64,000 nt of DNA from DASXKD01 sp963734725 (GCA_963734725.1 CAVTIX010000013.1:62001-126000), one strand, 5' to 3'. Counted from the stretch's first letter, positions 10,526 through 20,020 are shown. Notes: generated by a model from the sequence alone, not told the origin. A program made the numbers and translations.

Positions 10526-10733
10526 TTTTCCTAGCCCTTTCCTCGCGCCTTGCCCACTGGCCACGCAGCGTACGTGACTGGCGGCCAGAGGGTGATTGTT
10601 CATCTGGGGTTAGCCGCACCCCGCAGCGTCTGTCACGATGGCATTAGCGGTCCAGGCCCACCAGAGCCGTCATGGACCCCCACTGGCCGGTCACGGTGAT
10701 CCCGCAGCCGGCCCCGATCACAAGGAGTGGCAC

Positions 10734-11891
10734 GTGGCCGTCGATGCTGACGGTGCGATCACCGCCGCACCGGGATCCGCCAGCCTGGACGGGCAGGCCG
10801 GGTCACGCGTGGAAACCGTACAACTGCTCACGCCCGAGGGGGAGCGGCTCGAGCACCCCGACTATCCACTGGAACTGTCCGCCGACGAGGTGAAGGGGCT
10901 CTACCGCGACCTCGTCCTTGTTCGCCGCATCGACACCGAGGCGATCGCGCTGCAACGCCAGGGTGAGCTGGGCATCTGGGCCTCGCTGCTCGGCCAGGAG
11001 GCGGCGCAGGTCGGCTCAGGGCGAGCGCTCGGCCCGCGCGATATGGCCTTCCCCACCTACCGTGAGCACGGCGTCGCCTGGTGCCGCGGGCTGGACCCGA
11101 TGAAGCTCTTCGAGTTGTTCCGCGGGGTCAGCCACGGTGGCTGGGACCCGGCGGAGCACAACTTCCACATGTACACGATCGTGATCGGCGCCCAGGCGCT
11201 GCACGCTACCGGTTACGCGATGGGGATCCAGCGCGACGGGCTGGTGGGCGAGGACGGCGAGGCGGTCATCGTCTACTTCGGCGACGGCGCCACCAGCCAG
11301 GGCGACGTGAACGAGGCGTTCGTCTTCGCATCGGTGTTCAACGCGCCCGTGGTGTTCTTCTGCCAGAACAACCAGTGGGCCATCTCCGAGCCGCTGGAGC
11401 GGCAGAGCCGCGTCCCGCTGTACCAGCGCGCGAGCGGCTTCGGGTTCCCCGGCGTGCGGGTGGACGGCAACGACGTGTTCGCCTGCCTGGCGGTCACCCG
11501 CAAGGCCATGCAGGCCGCCCGGGAAGGGCAGGGGCCGATGTTCATCGAGGCCTTCACCTACCGGATGGGCGCGCACACCACCACCGACGACCCGACCCGG
11601 TACCGGCTGGCCGCCGAGCTGGAGGCGTGGAAGCTCAAGGACCCGGTGGAGCGGGTGAAGGCCTACCTGGTCCGCACCGGCGCCGCCGACCAGGCCTTCT
11701 TCGAGGCCATCGACGCCGAGGCGGCGGATGTCGGCCGCGGCGTCCGGCAAGCCTGCCTGACCATGCCGGACCCGGCGCCGATGGCCATCTTCGAGAACGT
11801 GTACGCCGAGCCGAACGCGCTGCTGGCTGCCGAACGCGAGCAGTTCGCCGCCTACTTGGACTCGTTCGAGCCCGAGGAGGTGGCGCCATGA
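10734..11891 (+). CDS. bkdA: 2-oxoacid (probably branched-chain) dehydrogenase E1 component, alpha subunit
   Basis: ThDP-dependent decarboxylase alpha chain, 385 aa. The ThDP/Mg motif runs GDGATSQGDVNEAF ... FFCQNNQWAIS (residues ~182-213), with RMGAHTTTDDPTRYR downstream and LQRQGELGIWASLLGQEAAQ near the N-terminus. GTG 10734 is chosen because AAGGAG lies 6 nt upstream. Heterotetrameric E1 in actinobacteria is usually the branched-chain enzyme (pyruvate uses AceE), and the neighbouring amino-acid dehydrogenase and acyl-CoA dehydrogenases fit, but a pyruvate-type enzyme cannot be excluded. Its stop overlaps the next start (ATGA). Confidence 0.9.
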   Translation: MAVDADGAITAAPGSASLDGQAGSRVETVQLLTPEGERLEHPDYPLELSADEVKGLYRDLVLVRRIDTEAIALQRQGELGIWASLLGQEAAQVGSGRALGPRDMAFPTYREHGVAWCRGLDPMKLFELFRGVSHGGWDPAEHNFHMYTIVIGAQALHATGYAMGIQRDGLVGEDGEAVIVYFGDGATSQGDVNEAFVFASVFNAPVVFFCQNNQWAISEPLERQSRVPLYQRASGFGFPGVRVDGNDVFACLAVTRKAMQAAREGQGPMFIEAFTYRMGAHTTTDDPTRYRLAAELEAWKLKDPVERVKAYLVRTGAADQAFFEAIDAEAADVGRGVRQACLTMPDPAPMAIFENVYAEPNALLAAEREQFAAYLDSFEPEEVAP

Positions 11892-12871
11892 CCACGCTGA
11901 CGCTGTCCAAGGCGATCAACAACGGCCTCCGCAAGTCCCTGGAAGCCGACCCCAAGGTGCTCATCATGGGTGAGGACGTGGGCAAGCTGGGCGGGGTGTT
12001 CCGCGTCACCGACGGGCTGCAGAAGGACTTCGGCGAAGCCCGCGTGGTGGACACGCCGCTCGCCGAGTCCGGCATCGTCGGCACCGCCATCGGGCTGGCC
12101 CTGCGCGGCTACCGGCCGGTGTGCGAGATCCAGTTCGACGGGTTTGTGTTCCCCGCGTTCGACCAGATCGTGAGCCAGCTCGCCAAGCAGCGGCTGCGCT
12201 CCCTCGGCCGGGTCAGCATGCCCGTGGTCATCAGGATCCCGTGCGGTGGCGGGATCGGCGCGGTGGAGCACCACAGTGAGTCGCCGGAGGTCTACTTCGT
12301 CCACGCGGCCGGCCTGCGGGTTGTCGCCTGCTCCGGCCCCGCCGACGCGTACACCATGATCCAGCAGTCGATCGCCAGCGACGACCCGGTGATCTTCTTC
12401 GAGCCGAAGCGCCGGTACTGGGACAAGGCCGAGGTGGACACCGCCGCGGGCCTGGCCGAAGCGCTGCCGCTGACCTCGGCGCGGATCGTGACCGAAGGCA
12501 GCGATGTGACCGTGATCGCCTACGGGCCCATGGTGCGGACCTGCGTGGAAGCGGCCGTTGCCGCCCGCGAGGACGGGCGCGCGCTGGAGGTCATCGACCT
12601 GCGCTCGCTGTCCCCGCTGGACATCGACACCGTGACCGCGTCGGTGCACAAGACCGGCAGGTGCGTCGTGGTGCACGAGGCGCCGGTCACCGCCGGGCTC
12701 GGCGCCGAGATCGCCGCCCGGGTCACCCAGGAGTGCTTCTATCACCTGGAGTCCCCGGTCCTGCGGGTCGGCGGGTTCTCCACGCCCTATCCGCCGTCCC
12801 GGCTGGAAGAGCACTTCCTGCCCGACCTGGACCGGGTGCTCGATGCCGTCGACCGCGCGTTCGCGTTCTGA
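11888..12871 (+). CDS. bkdB: 2-oxoacid dehydrogenase E1 component, beta subunit
   Basis: 327 aa starting at ATG 11888, overlapping the alpha-subunit stop by 4 nt, with GAGGAGGTGG upstream inside that gene. Family motifs: MGEDVGKLGGVFRVTDGL, VDTPLAESGIVGTAIGLALR, PVCEIQFDGFVFPAFDQI, IPCGGGIGAVEHHSES and VIDLRSLSPLDIDTV. Forms the alpha2-beta2 E1 that decarboxylates the 2-oxoacid and loads the E2 lipoyl arm. Translational coupling with bkdA ensures stoichiometry. Confidence 0.93.
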   Translation: MTTLTLSKAINNGLRKSLEADPKVLIMGEDVGKLGGVFRVTDGLQKDFGEARVVDTPLAESGIVGTAIGLALRGYRPVCEIQFDGFVFPAFDQIVSQLAKQRLRSLGRVSMPVVIRIPCGGGIGAVEHHSESPEVYFVHAAGLRVVACSGPADAYTMIQQSIASDDPVIFFEPKRRYWDKAEVDTAAGLAEALPLTSARIVTEGSDVTVIAYGPMVRTCVEAAVAAREDGRALEVIDLRSLSPLDIDTVTASVHKTGRCVVVHEAPVTAGLGAEIAARVTQECFYHLESPVLRVGGFSTPYPPSRLEEHFLPDLDRVLDAVDRAFAF

Positions 12872-12885
12872 GGGCGGGAGACTCT

Positions 12886-14406
12886 ATGGCTGACGTGAAG
12901 CAGTTCAAGCTCCCGGACGTAGGCGAAGGGCTGACCGAGGCAGACATCGTCACCTGGAAGGTGAAGCCGGGAGACCAGGTGTCGGTCAACCAGGTCATCG
13001 TCGAGATCGAGACGGCGAAGTCGCTGGTCGAACTGCCGTCCCCGGTCGACGGGGTGGTGACCGACCTGCTCGTTTCTGAGGGCCAGACCGTCGATGTGGG
13101 GACGCCGATCATTTCGTTCGACGTGTCGGCAGATGCCGGTGCGGCAAGTGCGGGGGGGCCTGGTCCGCACGGTGCGGCCCCGGCGGCTGGCGAAACGCCA
13201 GCCGGGACCGCACCGACGACACAGGCCGAGGATGTTGCCCTCGCCGAAGTCAACGAGCCGTCTGCGGGCAGTCAGGCGGTAGAAGATCTGGTGCCTGCGC
13301 CGCCGGAGGAGGGCGCGCGGGAACCCGGGATCGAGGGGAGCCCGGCGCCGAAGATCGAGCGGCAGGCCGTGCTGGTCGGGTACGGGGTGAAGCTCGGGAC
13401 CACGACGCGGCGCACGCGCAAGGGAGGAAGCGCGGGGGGTGGTTCCGGGGCTGGCCGGCTCGCGGAACAGCCCGCCGTTCCGCCTGCCCCGGCGGCCGGC
13501 GGGAACGGATCGGCGGCCGCGCCGGAGCGGCCGATGGCTAAGCCGCCGGTCCGGAAGCTGGCCAAGGATCTCGGGGTGGACCTGGCGGCGCTGACCGGGA
13601 GCGGGCCCGAGGGGACGATCACCCGCGAGGACGTGCAGGCCGCCGCGGCCGGGCCGGAGACGGCCGGCGCCCCGGCTGCTCAGCCTGCCCTGGCTGTCGT
13701 GGCGGGCGGGGAAGAACGCATCCCGATCAAGGGGGTGCGCAAGCACACGGCCGCGGCGGTGACGGCCAGTGCGTTCACCGCGCCGCACGTGACCGAGTTC
13801 CTGCAGATCGATGTGACCGAGACGATGACCGCGGTGCAGCGGCTGCGGGAGCTGCCGGAGTTCGAGGGGTGGCGGCCCAGCCCGCTGCTCCTGGTAGCCA
13901 AGGCGCTGATGGTGGCCGTGGCGAGGCACCCGATGATCAACTCGTCCTGGGACGCGAGCGCCCAGGAGATCGTGGTCAAGCACTACGTGAACCTGGGCAT
14001 CGCCGCCGCTACCAGCCGCGGCCTGCTGGTGCCCAACATCAAGAACGCCCACGCGCTGTCCCTGCCCGAGCTGGCCCGCGCGCTGTCGGAGCTGGCCGCC
14101 ACGGCCCGGGACGGGAAGACCCAGCCCGCCGACCAAGCCGGCGGCACGATCACGATCACCAACGTGGGCGTGTTCGGGGTGGACACCGGAACGCCGATCC
14201 TGACCCCCGGCGAGGCGGCGATCCTCGCGCTCGGCCAGGTCAAGGAGGCGCCCTGGGTGCATGAGGGCGCTCTGGCGGTGCGCCAGGTGACAACGCTCGC
14301 GCTGTCCTTCGACCACCGGATCGTGGACGGCGACCTGGGCTCGGCGGTGCTCCGCGACGTGGGCGCGATGCTCACCGACCCGGTGCGCATGATCGCCTGG
14401 GGCTAG
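12886..14406 (+). CDS. bkdC: Dihydrolipoamide acyltransferase (E2) of 2-oxoacid dehydrogenase complex
   Basis: 506 aa. One lipoyl domain at residues 1-80 (LPDVGEGLTEADIVTWKVKP; lipoylated Lys45 in EIETAKSLVEL), a long Ala/Gly/Pro-rich linker, a peripheral-subunit-binding domain near 210-245 (PPVRKLAKDLGVDL, GPEGTITREDV), and a catalytic domain ending with LSFDHRIVDGDLGSAVL (active-site His about 477). ATG 12886 lies 14 bp after the E1beta stop, preceded by GGGCGGGAG. No E3 (lipoamide dehydrogenase) gene follows, so E3 must be shared from elsewhere. Confidence 0.93.
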   Translation: MADVKQFKLPDVGEGLTEADIVTWKVKPGDQVSVNQVIVEIETAKSLVELPSPVDGVVTDLLVSEGQTVDVGTPIISFDVSADAGAASAGGPGPHGAAPAAGETPAGTAPTTQAEDVALAEVNEPSAGSQAVEDLVPAPPEEGAREPGIEGSPAPKIERQAVLVGYGVKLGTTTRRTRKGGSAGGGSGAGRLAEQPAVPPAPAAGGNGSAAAPERPMAKPPVRKLAKDLGVDLAALTGSGPEGTITREDVQAAAAGPETAGAPAAQPALAVVAGGEERIPIKGVRKHTAAAVTASAFTAPHVTEFLQIDVTETMTAVQRLRELPEFEGWRPSPLLLVAKALMVAVARHPMINSSWDASAQEIVVKHYVNLGIAAATSRGLLVPNIKNAHALSLPELARALSELAATARDGKTQPADQAGGTITITNVGVFGVDTGTPILTPGEAAILALGQVKEAPWVHEGALAVRQVTTLALSFDHRIVDGDLGSAVLRDVGAMLTDPVRMIAWG

Positions 14407-14447
14407 CGTCCGGGCTAGGCGCGGAAGGAGCGGCGTTGTTCCTTTCA

Positions 14448-14498
14448 TGATCACGGACGATCACCCCATGGCAGCCACGGGGTGATCGTCCGTGATCA
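14448..14498. terminator. Bidirectional terminator hairpin
   Basis: Perfect 20-bp inverted repeat (TGATCACGGACGATCACCCC and its complement) around an 11-nt loop, in the 106-bp gap between the E2 stop (14406) and the convergent acyl-CoA dehydrogenase stop (14513). Its position and symmetry suit termination from both sides. Confidence 0.85.
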
Positions 14499-14512
14499 CG
14501 GCTCAGCCGGGA

Positions 14513-16350
14513 CTAGAACGCCGCTTCGGGCACTTCCATCAGGTCCAGGGTGGTCGTTTCGGCGATCTCGCGCTCCACCGCCAGGCGGGGCAGCACGGTC
14601 TGCGCGAAGAACCGGGCGCTGGCCAGCTTGCCCTGGTAGAAAGCGCGGTCCGCGGCGCCCATGTGGTCGGCGCGCTCGCTGTCCAGCGTGGCGAGCGCGA
14701 CCTCCGCCTGCCGGGCCAGCAGCCAGCCGATCACCAGGTCACCCAGGGCCATGAGCAGGCGGGTGGTGTTCAGCCCGGCGCGGTAGATCTCCTCCGGGCG
14801 CTCCAGCGATGAGGCAGCGTACCCGGCCATCGCGGCGACCAGGCCCTCAACGTCCGCCGCCGCGCGGGCCAGCGCCGTCCGCTCCGGCTTGAGCCTGCCG
14901 TTGCCCTCCTCACCGGCCGCGAAGCTGGTGATCTCGGCCAGCAGCGTCCGCAGCGCCTTGCCCTCGTTGCGGAGGATCTTGCGGAAGAACAGGTCCAGGC
15001 CCTGGATCGCGGTGGTGCCCTCGTACAGGCTGTCGATCTTGGCATCCCTGATGTACTGCTCGATCGGGTAGTCCTGGAGGAAACCCGACCCGCCGAAGGT
15101 CTGCAGCGACAAGGTGAGCATCTCGTAGGCGCGCTCCGAGCCAACCCCCTTGACGAGCGGCAGCAGCAGATCATTGAGCGCCGCGGTGTCCGGATCCCAC
15201 CCGGGGCTAGCCTCCTGGATCTGGAGCGTGTCCTGGACCGACGCCGCGTAGAGCACCAAGGCCCGCATGCCCTCCGCGTACACCTTCTGCATCATCAGCA
15301 TCCGGCGCACGTCGGGGTGGTGGGTGATGGTCACCCGCGGCGCTGTCTTGTCGCCCATCTGGGCCAGGTCTGCGCCCTGGACCCGGGTCTTGGCGTACTC
15401 CAGCGCGTTCAGGTACCCAGTGGACAGGGTGGCGATCGCCTTGGTGCCGACCATCATCCGCGCGTGCTCGATGATCAGGAACATCTGGCGGATGCCGTCG
15501 TGCGTGTCCCCGATCAGCGTGCCGACCGCGGGCCGGCTGCCGCCGAACGTCAGCTCACAGGTGGTCGAGGCCTTCAGGCCCATTTTGTGCTCAACGCCAG
15601 TCACCGATACCCCGTTCCGCTCCCCCAGCGTGCCATCGGGGCCGACCAGGAACTTGGGCACCAGGAACATGGACAGCCCCTTGGTGCCCGGGCCGTGTCC
15701 CTCCGGACGGGCAAGGACCAGGTGGAAGATGTTCTCCGCCAGGTCGTGCTCGGCGCTGGTGATGAACCGCTTCACGCCCTCGATGTGCCAGGTGCCGTCC
15801 GGCTGCGGGATCGCCTTGGCCCGGCCGGCTCCACGTCGGAGCCCGCATCGGGCTCGGTGAGCACCATGGTCGCGGTCCAGCCCCGCTCGATCGCCAGTTC
15901 GGCAAAGCGCCGCTGCTCCGGTGTGCCCAGCAACCACAGCACCTGGGCCATGGACGGGCCGCTGGCGTACATCCAGACCGCCGGGTTGGCGCCGAGCACC
16001 AGCTCCGCCCCCGCCCAGTGCAGGCTCCGGGGCGCGCCGGTGCCGCCAAGGCCGGGCGGAACGGTCAGCCGCCACCACTGGCCGTCCATGAACGCGCGGT
16101 AGGACCGCTTGAACCCCTCGGGTATCGTCACCGAGCCGGTGGCCGGGTCGAAGACCGGTGGGTTCCGGTCGGCCTCGGCGAAGGAGTCCGCGAGCGAGCC
16201 GGTGGCCAGCCGGTTCAGCTCGGCCAGGATGCTCCGCGCCGTCTCTTCGTCCAGCTCGGGGTAGGGGGGCTGGCCGAGCACGTCCTGCCGCCGCAGCACC
16301 TCGAACAGGTTGAATTCGATGTCGCGGAGATTGCTCTTGTAGTGGCTCAA
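14513..16350 (-). pseudogene. fadE5: Acyl-CoA dehydrogenase FadE5-like, interrupted by a one-base frameshift
   Basis: Starts MSHYKSNLRDIEFNLFEVL at 16350 and ends LDLMEVPEAAF at 14513, closely like mycobacterial FadE5 (about 611 aa; FAD-dependent acyl-CoA oxidation). The frame breaks near 15831: the first part reads MVLTEPDAGSDVEPAG, while the expected continuation AGRAKAIPQPDGTWHIEG is one frame over; adding one G in GACGTGGAGCC restores DVGAGRAKAIPQ and gives 612 aa. Downstream parts are intact (VKRFITSAEHDLAEN, TTAIQGLDLFFRKIL, GGSGFLQDYPIEQYIRDAKI). Everything else is full length, so this is either a very recent mutation or a sequencing indel. Possible TetR-type sites lie upstream at 16408-16444. 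Confidence 0.88.
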
Positions 16351-16407
16351 CTAAGCCCCTGCCTCCCGCGCGGGGACCGCGCGGCCCCGTGACGGTCCGG
16401 CAGGTCC

Positions 16408-16444
16408 TACTAGCCAGTAACTTGTTTTATACTACCAGCCAGTA
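16408..16444. promoter_or_regulatory. Pair of operator-like palindromes upstream of fadE5
   Basis: TACTAGCCAGTA (16408-16419; TACT...AGTA palindrome) and TACCAGCCAGTA (16433-16444) share the core AGCCAGTAAC and start 25 bp apart, enclosing the AT-rich TTGTTTTATACT, unusual in this GC-rich DNA and a likely promoter. This resembles tandem sites for a TetR-family fatty-acid regulator; the regulator itself is not in the window. Could serve fadE5 (minus) and perhaps the plus-strand gene at 16721. Confidence 0.5.
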
Positions 16445-16524
16445 ACGAGATTCGACAGGGTGGTTCCGCTGGGCGGGGCGCCGCCTTACAGTGAGCCGGA
16501 AGGCATGGCGTCCGGCGCCGCGTG

Positions 16525-16672
16525 CGGGCGCCGGATAAGGCTTCCGATGCCCGGACCCGAGCACCGGATTAGGCTTCCGGCCCCCCGCTCCCCGGGCGCC
16601 GGGTATGGCTTCCGCCGCCCGCTCCCGGGCGCCGGATAAGGCTTCCGGCGCCCGCCGCGGGCGCCGGATCGT
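16525..16672. repeat. About 33-bp imperfect tandem repeat
   Basis: The block GCGCCGGATAAGGCTTCCG or close variants begins near 16528, 16561, 16596, 16629 and 16661 (CCGGAT-type cores at 16531, 16564, 16599, 16632, 16664; spacing 32-35 bp). It fills the space between the operator-like sites and the start of the acyl-CoA dehydrogenase at 16721. No gene is supported in this 370-bp gap. Confidence 0.8.
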
Positions 16673-16720
16673 TCCCGCAGGCACCGCGCGGGCACGCTGA
16701 GGCGAGTATTGAGGTGGGCA

Positions 16721-18946
16721 ATGTCGCTGGCCCTGACGGAAGAGCACCTGGCGCTGGCCGACTCGGTGCGTGGCTGGGCCGGGCACACCGCCCCGGCCAC
16801 CACGATCAGGTCCGTGGTGGACGCCGAGGACCACGGCGCTGCCGTGTACCGGGACACGCTGCGGCCCGGCCTGGCGGCCCAGGGCCTGCTCGGCCTGCAC
16901 CTGCCGGAGGCGCTGGGCGGCCAGGGCTACGGGCTGCCGGAACTCGCGGTGGCAACGGAGGAACTCGGCCGGGCGATGGTCCCCGGCGGGTTCCTGCCCA
17001 CGGCGCTGGCCGGCGCGATCCTGGCCAGCGCGGCCACTGGTGGCGAGGCCGACACCTCAGGGCTGGAGAGCCTGGTCAAGGAACTAGCGGCGGGCACGCT
17101 GACCGCCGCGGTCGGGCTGGCCGCTGGCCTGGACGCAGGGCCCGGCGCGGATGGCGGCCTGGTGATCGACGGGAGCAGCGGCCCGGTGCTCGGCGCAGGC
17201 CTCGCCGACCTGCTGATCCTGCCCGCCGGGCAGGGCGAGACGTCCGCCTGGGTGGCAGTGGACGCCGGCGACGTGACGGTCACGCCGCTGGACGGCATGG
17301 ACCTGACCAGGCCGGTGGCGCGGGTGAGCGCCAGCAAGGTGGCGGTGCCGGCCGGGCGGGTGCTGTCCGGGCTTTCCCGGGAACTGGTGCGCAGCCTGGC
17401 CGCGACGCTGTTCGCCGCGGAAGCGTGCGGGCTCGCCGACTGGGCGGTGGACACCGCCGCGTCCTACGCCAAGATCCGCCAGCAGTTCGGCCGCCCGATC
17501 GGGCAGTTCCAGGCGGTCAAGCACCGCTGCGCTTGGATGCTCACCGCAGCCGAGCAGGCTGCCGCGGTGGCCTGGGACGCGGCCCGGGCCTGCCAGGAAA
17601 CGGCCGGCCCGGACGACGCGGGGCGTGACTTCGCGGCAGCGGCCGCCGCGACCGTGGCCGTCGATGCGGCGGTGAGCTGCGCCCACGAGTGCATCCAGGT
17701 GCTCGGCGGGATCGGCTACACCTGGGAACATGACGCTCAGCTCTACTACCGGCGGGCCCTGTCGCTGCGCGCGCTGCTGGGCGCCTCCGGCAGCTGGGCG
17801 ACCCGCACGGCGCGGCTCGCCCTGGACGGCGCCACCAGGCCGCTCAGCGTGGAACTCCCGGACGAAGCCGCCGCGGTGCGCGCGCAGGTGCGGGACGACC
17901 TGACGGTCATCGCCGCGGCGCCCAAGGCCGAGCAGGCCGAACGCCTGGCTTCCGGTGGCTGGGTCACCCCGCACCTCCCGCCGCCGTGGGGCCGTGACGC
18001 GAGCCCGCTGGAGCAATTGGTCATCGCCGAGGAACTGCGCGCCGCCGGGCTGCGCACTCCGGGGCTGGGCATCGGCGCCTGGGTGGTTCCGGCCCTGGTC
18101 CAGTACGGCACCCCCGAGCAGCAGCAGCGGTTCCTCCCCGCCACCCTGTCCGGCGCGACGGTCTGGTGCCAGCTCTTCAGCGAGCCCGGCGCCGGCTCCG
18201 ACCTGGCCAGCCTCACCACCCGGGCGGAGCGCGCCGAAGGGGGGTGGCGGCTGTCCGGGCAGAAGGTCTGGACGTCGCTGGCGAAGCACGCCGCCTGGGC
18301 GATCTGCATCGCCCGCACCGACCCGGACGCGCCGCGCCATGACGGGATCACGTACTTCCTCGTCGACATGGCCTCGCCCGCGATCACTGTGCGGCCGCTG
18401 AAGGAGATGACCGGGGACTCCCTGTTCAACGAGGTCTTCCTTGACGACGTGTTCGTGCCCGACGACCTGGTCGTGGGCGCGGTGAACAGCGGCTGGAAGG
18501 TGGCCCGCACCACGCTGGCCAACGAGCGCGTCTCGCTCTCCCAGTCGTGGACGTTCGGCTGCGGCGCGGCCGATCTGCTCGAAGTGGTGGCCGGGCTGGG
18601 CGAAAGCCCGGACGCGGCGCTGCTGGAACGGACAGGCCGGCTGGCCAGCGAGGGGCATGCCATCGACCTGCTCGGCGTGCGGGCCACGCTCAAGCGGCTG
18701 TCCGGGACCGAGCCCGGCGCGACCGGCAGCGTGCGGAAGGTGCTCGGCATGCGCTACGCGCAGCGGATCGCCGACGAATGCTGGACGCTGTCCGGGGCCG
18801 AGGGCGCCGTCTACGGCACCCGCTGGTCGCGAGCGGTGCTGTTCACCCGGGCGCTGACGATCGGTGGCGGCACCACCGACGTCCAGCTCAACATCATCGC
18901 CGAGCGGTTGCTCGGTCTCCCCCGCGACCCGGCCCCCGGCGCCTGA
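16721..18946 (+). CDS. Two-domain acyl-CoA dehydrogenase (tandem fusion)
   Basis: 741 aa made of two acyl-CoA dehydrogenase units. Unit 1 (about 1-380) has LHLPEALGGQGYGLPELAVA, YAKIRQQFGRPIGQFQAVKH and ECIQVLGGIGYTWEHDAQLY. Unit 2 (about 380-741) has WCQLFSEPGAGSDLASLTTR, WRLSGQKVWTSLAKHAAW and TRALTIGGGTTDVQLNIIAE. Such ~720-740-aa double proteins occur in actinobacteria (mycobacterial FadE34/FadE6 type, some linked to sterol side-chain or acyl-CoA oxidation); substrate is unknown. ATG 16721 has GAGGTGG 4 nt upstream. Divergent from fadE5. Confidence 0.88.
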   Translation: MSLALTEEHLALADSVRGWAGHTAPATTIRSVVDAEDHGAAVYRDTLRPGLAAQGLLGLHLPEALGGQGYGLPELAVATEELGRAMVPGGFLPTALAGAILASAATGGEADTSGLESLVKELAAGTLTAAVGLAAGLDAGPGADGGLVIDGSSGPVLGAGLADLLILPAGQGETSAWVAVDAGDVTVTPLDGMDLTRPVARVSASKVAVPAGRVLSGLSRELVRSLAATLFAAEACGLADWAVDTAASYAKIRQQFGRPIGQFQAVKHRCAWMLTAAEQAAAVAWDAARACQETAGPDDAGRDFAAAAAATVAVDAAVSCAHECIQVLGGIGYTWEHDAQLYYRRALSLRALLGASGSWATRTARLALDGATRPLSVELPDEAAAVRAQVRDDLTVIAAAPKAEQAERLASGGWVTPHLPPPWGRDASPLEQLVIAEELRAAGLRTPGLGIGAWVVPALVQYGTPEQQQRFLPATLSGATVWCQLFSEPGAGSDLASLTTRAERAEGGWRLSGQKVWTSLAKHAAWAICIARTDPDAPRHDGITYFLVDMASPAITVRPLKEMTGDSLFNEVFLDDVFVPDDLVVGAVNSGWKVARTTLANERVSLSQSWTFGCGAADLLEVVAGLGESPDAALLERTGRLASEGHAIDLLGVRATLKRLSGTEPGATGSVRKVLGMRYAQRIADECWTLSGAEGAVYGTRWSRAVLFTRALTIGGGTTDVQLNIIAERLLGLPRDPAPGA

Positions 18947-19038
18947 CGTTCAGGTAAGCCAGATCAGCCTCGCTGGATCGGTTCATTTTGCGGTCTTTGC
19001 CTTAAGGTCGCGCCACATGCGACACCTGGTCACAGGCC

Positions 19039-19230
19039 GTGTCGTTCACCACCGCCGCCAAGCCGTCGGCGCCGGTCTCGGTCGCGGTCATAGGCGACGG
19101 CACGCGGACCGGGTTGTACATGACCAATCCGAGCCCGTCGTTCGTCGTCAACGAGCACGACGGCATGCTGATCGGGGACGTGCCGGTCGGCGTCTACGTG
19201 CCGATCGTCGACGATCTGGTCAACGAAGGC
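19039..19230 (+). pseudogene. Possible gene remnant of unknown origin
   Basis: A GTG at 19039 opens VSFTTAAKPSAPVSVAVIGD ... VGVYVPIVDDLVNEGGG, protein-like in composition but with no family I recognise; the frame then runs into the terminator hairpin at 19253. No ribosome-binding site is evident. It could be the decayed end of a larger gene. Apart from this and the hairpin I see nothing in 18947-19305. Confidence 0.2.
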
Positions 19231-19252
19231 GGCGGGGTAAGGCGCCCGGGTA

Positions 19253-19300
19253 AACGACCGGGGATCGCCCGCCTCAGGCGCGGGCGATCCCCCGGTCGTT
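19253..19300. terminator. Terminator-like hairpin
   Basis: AACGACCGGGGATCGCCCGC pairs with GCGGGCGATCCCCCGGTCGTT apart from one bulged G, with a short CTCAGGC-type loop. It lies 6 bp beyond the stop of the minus-strand gene 19306-19596 and 300 bp after the acyl-CoA dehydrogenase, so it can stop transcription from both. Confidence 0.8.
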
Positions 19301-19305
19301 GCGGG

Positions 19306-19596
19306 TCAGGCTGAGGGCGGCTGGGACCCGTCGGTGTCCCCCAGGCCCTGCTCGGCCTCCTGTTGCGACAGGGCGGTCACCAGGCGCTCGATCTTGTCCG
19401 CGGTGTCGGTACCGCCCCGGCCGGTTCGTTCGGCATAGACGGCCGCGCCCAGGTCGCGGAACATGGCGTCGGCGCGGCGCTTCGCCTGGGCCTGGTCCAG
19501 CCTGGCCCTTCCCTGCTGGGCCGCTTCCTGGGTCACCTGAGCGGTGCGCTGCGCGACCTGCGCCGCCTGCTCCCGCCACTTGTCCATCAACCCCAT
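19306..19596 (-). CDS. Small conserved actinobacterial protein (coiled-coil, unknown function)
   Basis: 96 aa beginning MGLMDKWREQAAQVAQRTAQ at ATG 19596 (GAAGGGA about 9 nt upstream). A Gln/Ala-rich helix (residues 3-45, heptad-like) is followed by ADAMFRDLGAAVYAERTGRG and a Gln/Glu-rich C-terminal helix. I have seen this pattern (DKW/DKF...ARLDQAQAKRRADAMLRDLG) in other actinomycetes as a hypothetical protein. No membrane segment. Function unknown. Confidence 0.75.
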   Translation of the reverse strand: MGLMDKWREQAAQVAQRTAQVTQEAAQQGRARLDQAQAKRRADAMFRDLGAAVYAERTGRGGTDTADKIERLVTALSQQEAEQGLGDTDGSQPPSA

Positions 19597-19724
19597 TGAC
19601 CCGATCCCTTCGTTCCGCATGCGAAACCAGACTAGCCCTGATCCCACTTCCCGCCTTAGCACTCGATATGGCACACGAATCCTGCAGCTAGACAGCGTGC
19701 TATATCGGGGTGATAAGCCGAATG

Positions 19725-19885
19725 TCCGTACATGGTTAGCCTGGCGGACCAGGCTGGCCCGGATCCCCCATCACGCCCGTACATGGCTAGCCTGGCGGAC
19801 CAGGCTGGCCCGGATCCCCCATCACGCCCGTACATGGCTAGCCTGGCGGACCAGGCTGGCCCGGATCCCCATCACGTTCGTCCAT
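19725..19885. repeat. 51-bp tandem repeat with internal hairpin
   Basis: ACATGGTTAGCCTGGCGGAC / ACATGGCTAGCCTGGCGGAC begins at 19730, 19781 and 19832 (period 51), followed by a degenerate partial unit at about 19880. Each unit contains AGCCTGG-CGGA-CCAGGCT, a 7-bp stem. Related single copies lie at 46627-46674 and 42661-42680. It fills part of the 424-bp gap between the small gene at 19596 and the leader peptide at 20021; the remainder (19886-20020) shows no gene. Confidence 0.85.
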
Positions 19886-20020
19886 GGCTGGCCCGAATAT
19901 CATCTTTGGCCTGCTCGCGACGCCAGTTACACTTGCGGAGACGAGGCATGAGTGCCAGCAGCGCCGCTGGCAGGCGAGGAGGCTGCACCCGTGACCTGCC
20001 CTGCAGGCCTATCCCGCTGG

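Noticed and set aside
10734..14406. Assignment of the E1/E2 genes as pyruvate dehydrogenase
   Set aside because: Possible by sequence, but actinobacteria normally use homodimeric AceE for pyruvate and the neighbours point to branched-chain substrates; kept as branched-chain with stated doubt.
19725..19885. Repeat arrays considered as CRISPR
   Set aside because: The units are contiguous without unique spacers, and no cas genes are present in the window; the same applies to the 33-, 45- and 111-bp arrays.
19544..19951. Plus-strand ORF with repeated TWLAWRTRLARIPHHAR
   Set aside because: Product of the 51-bp repeat (17 codons); no ribosome site and no similarity outside the repeat.
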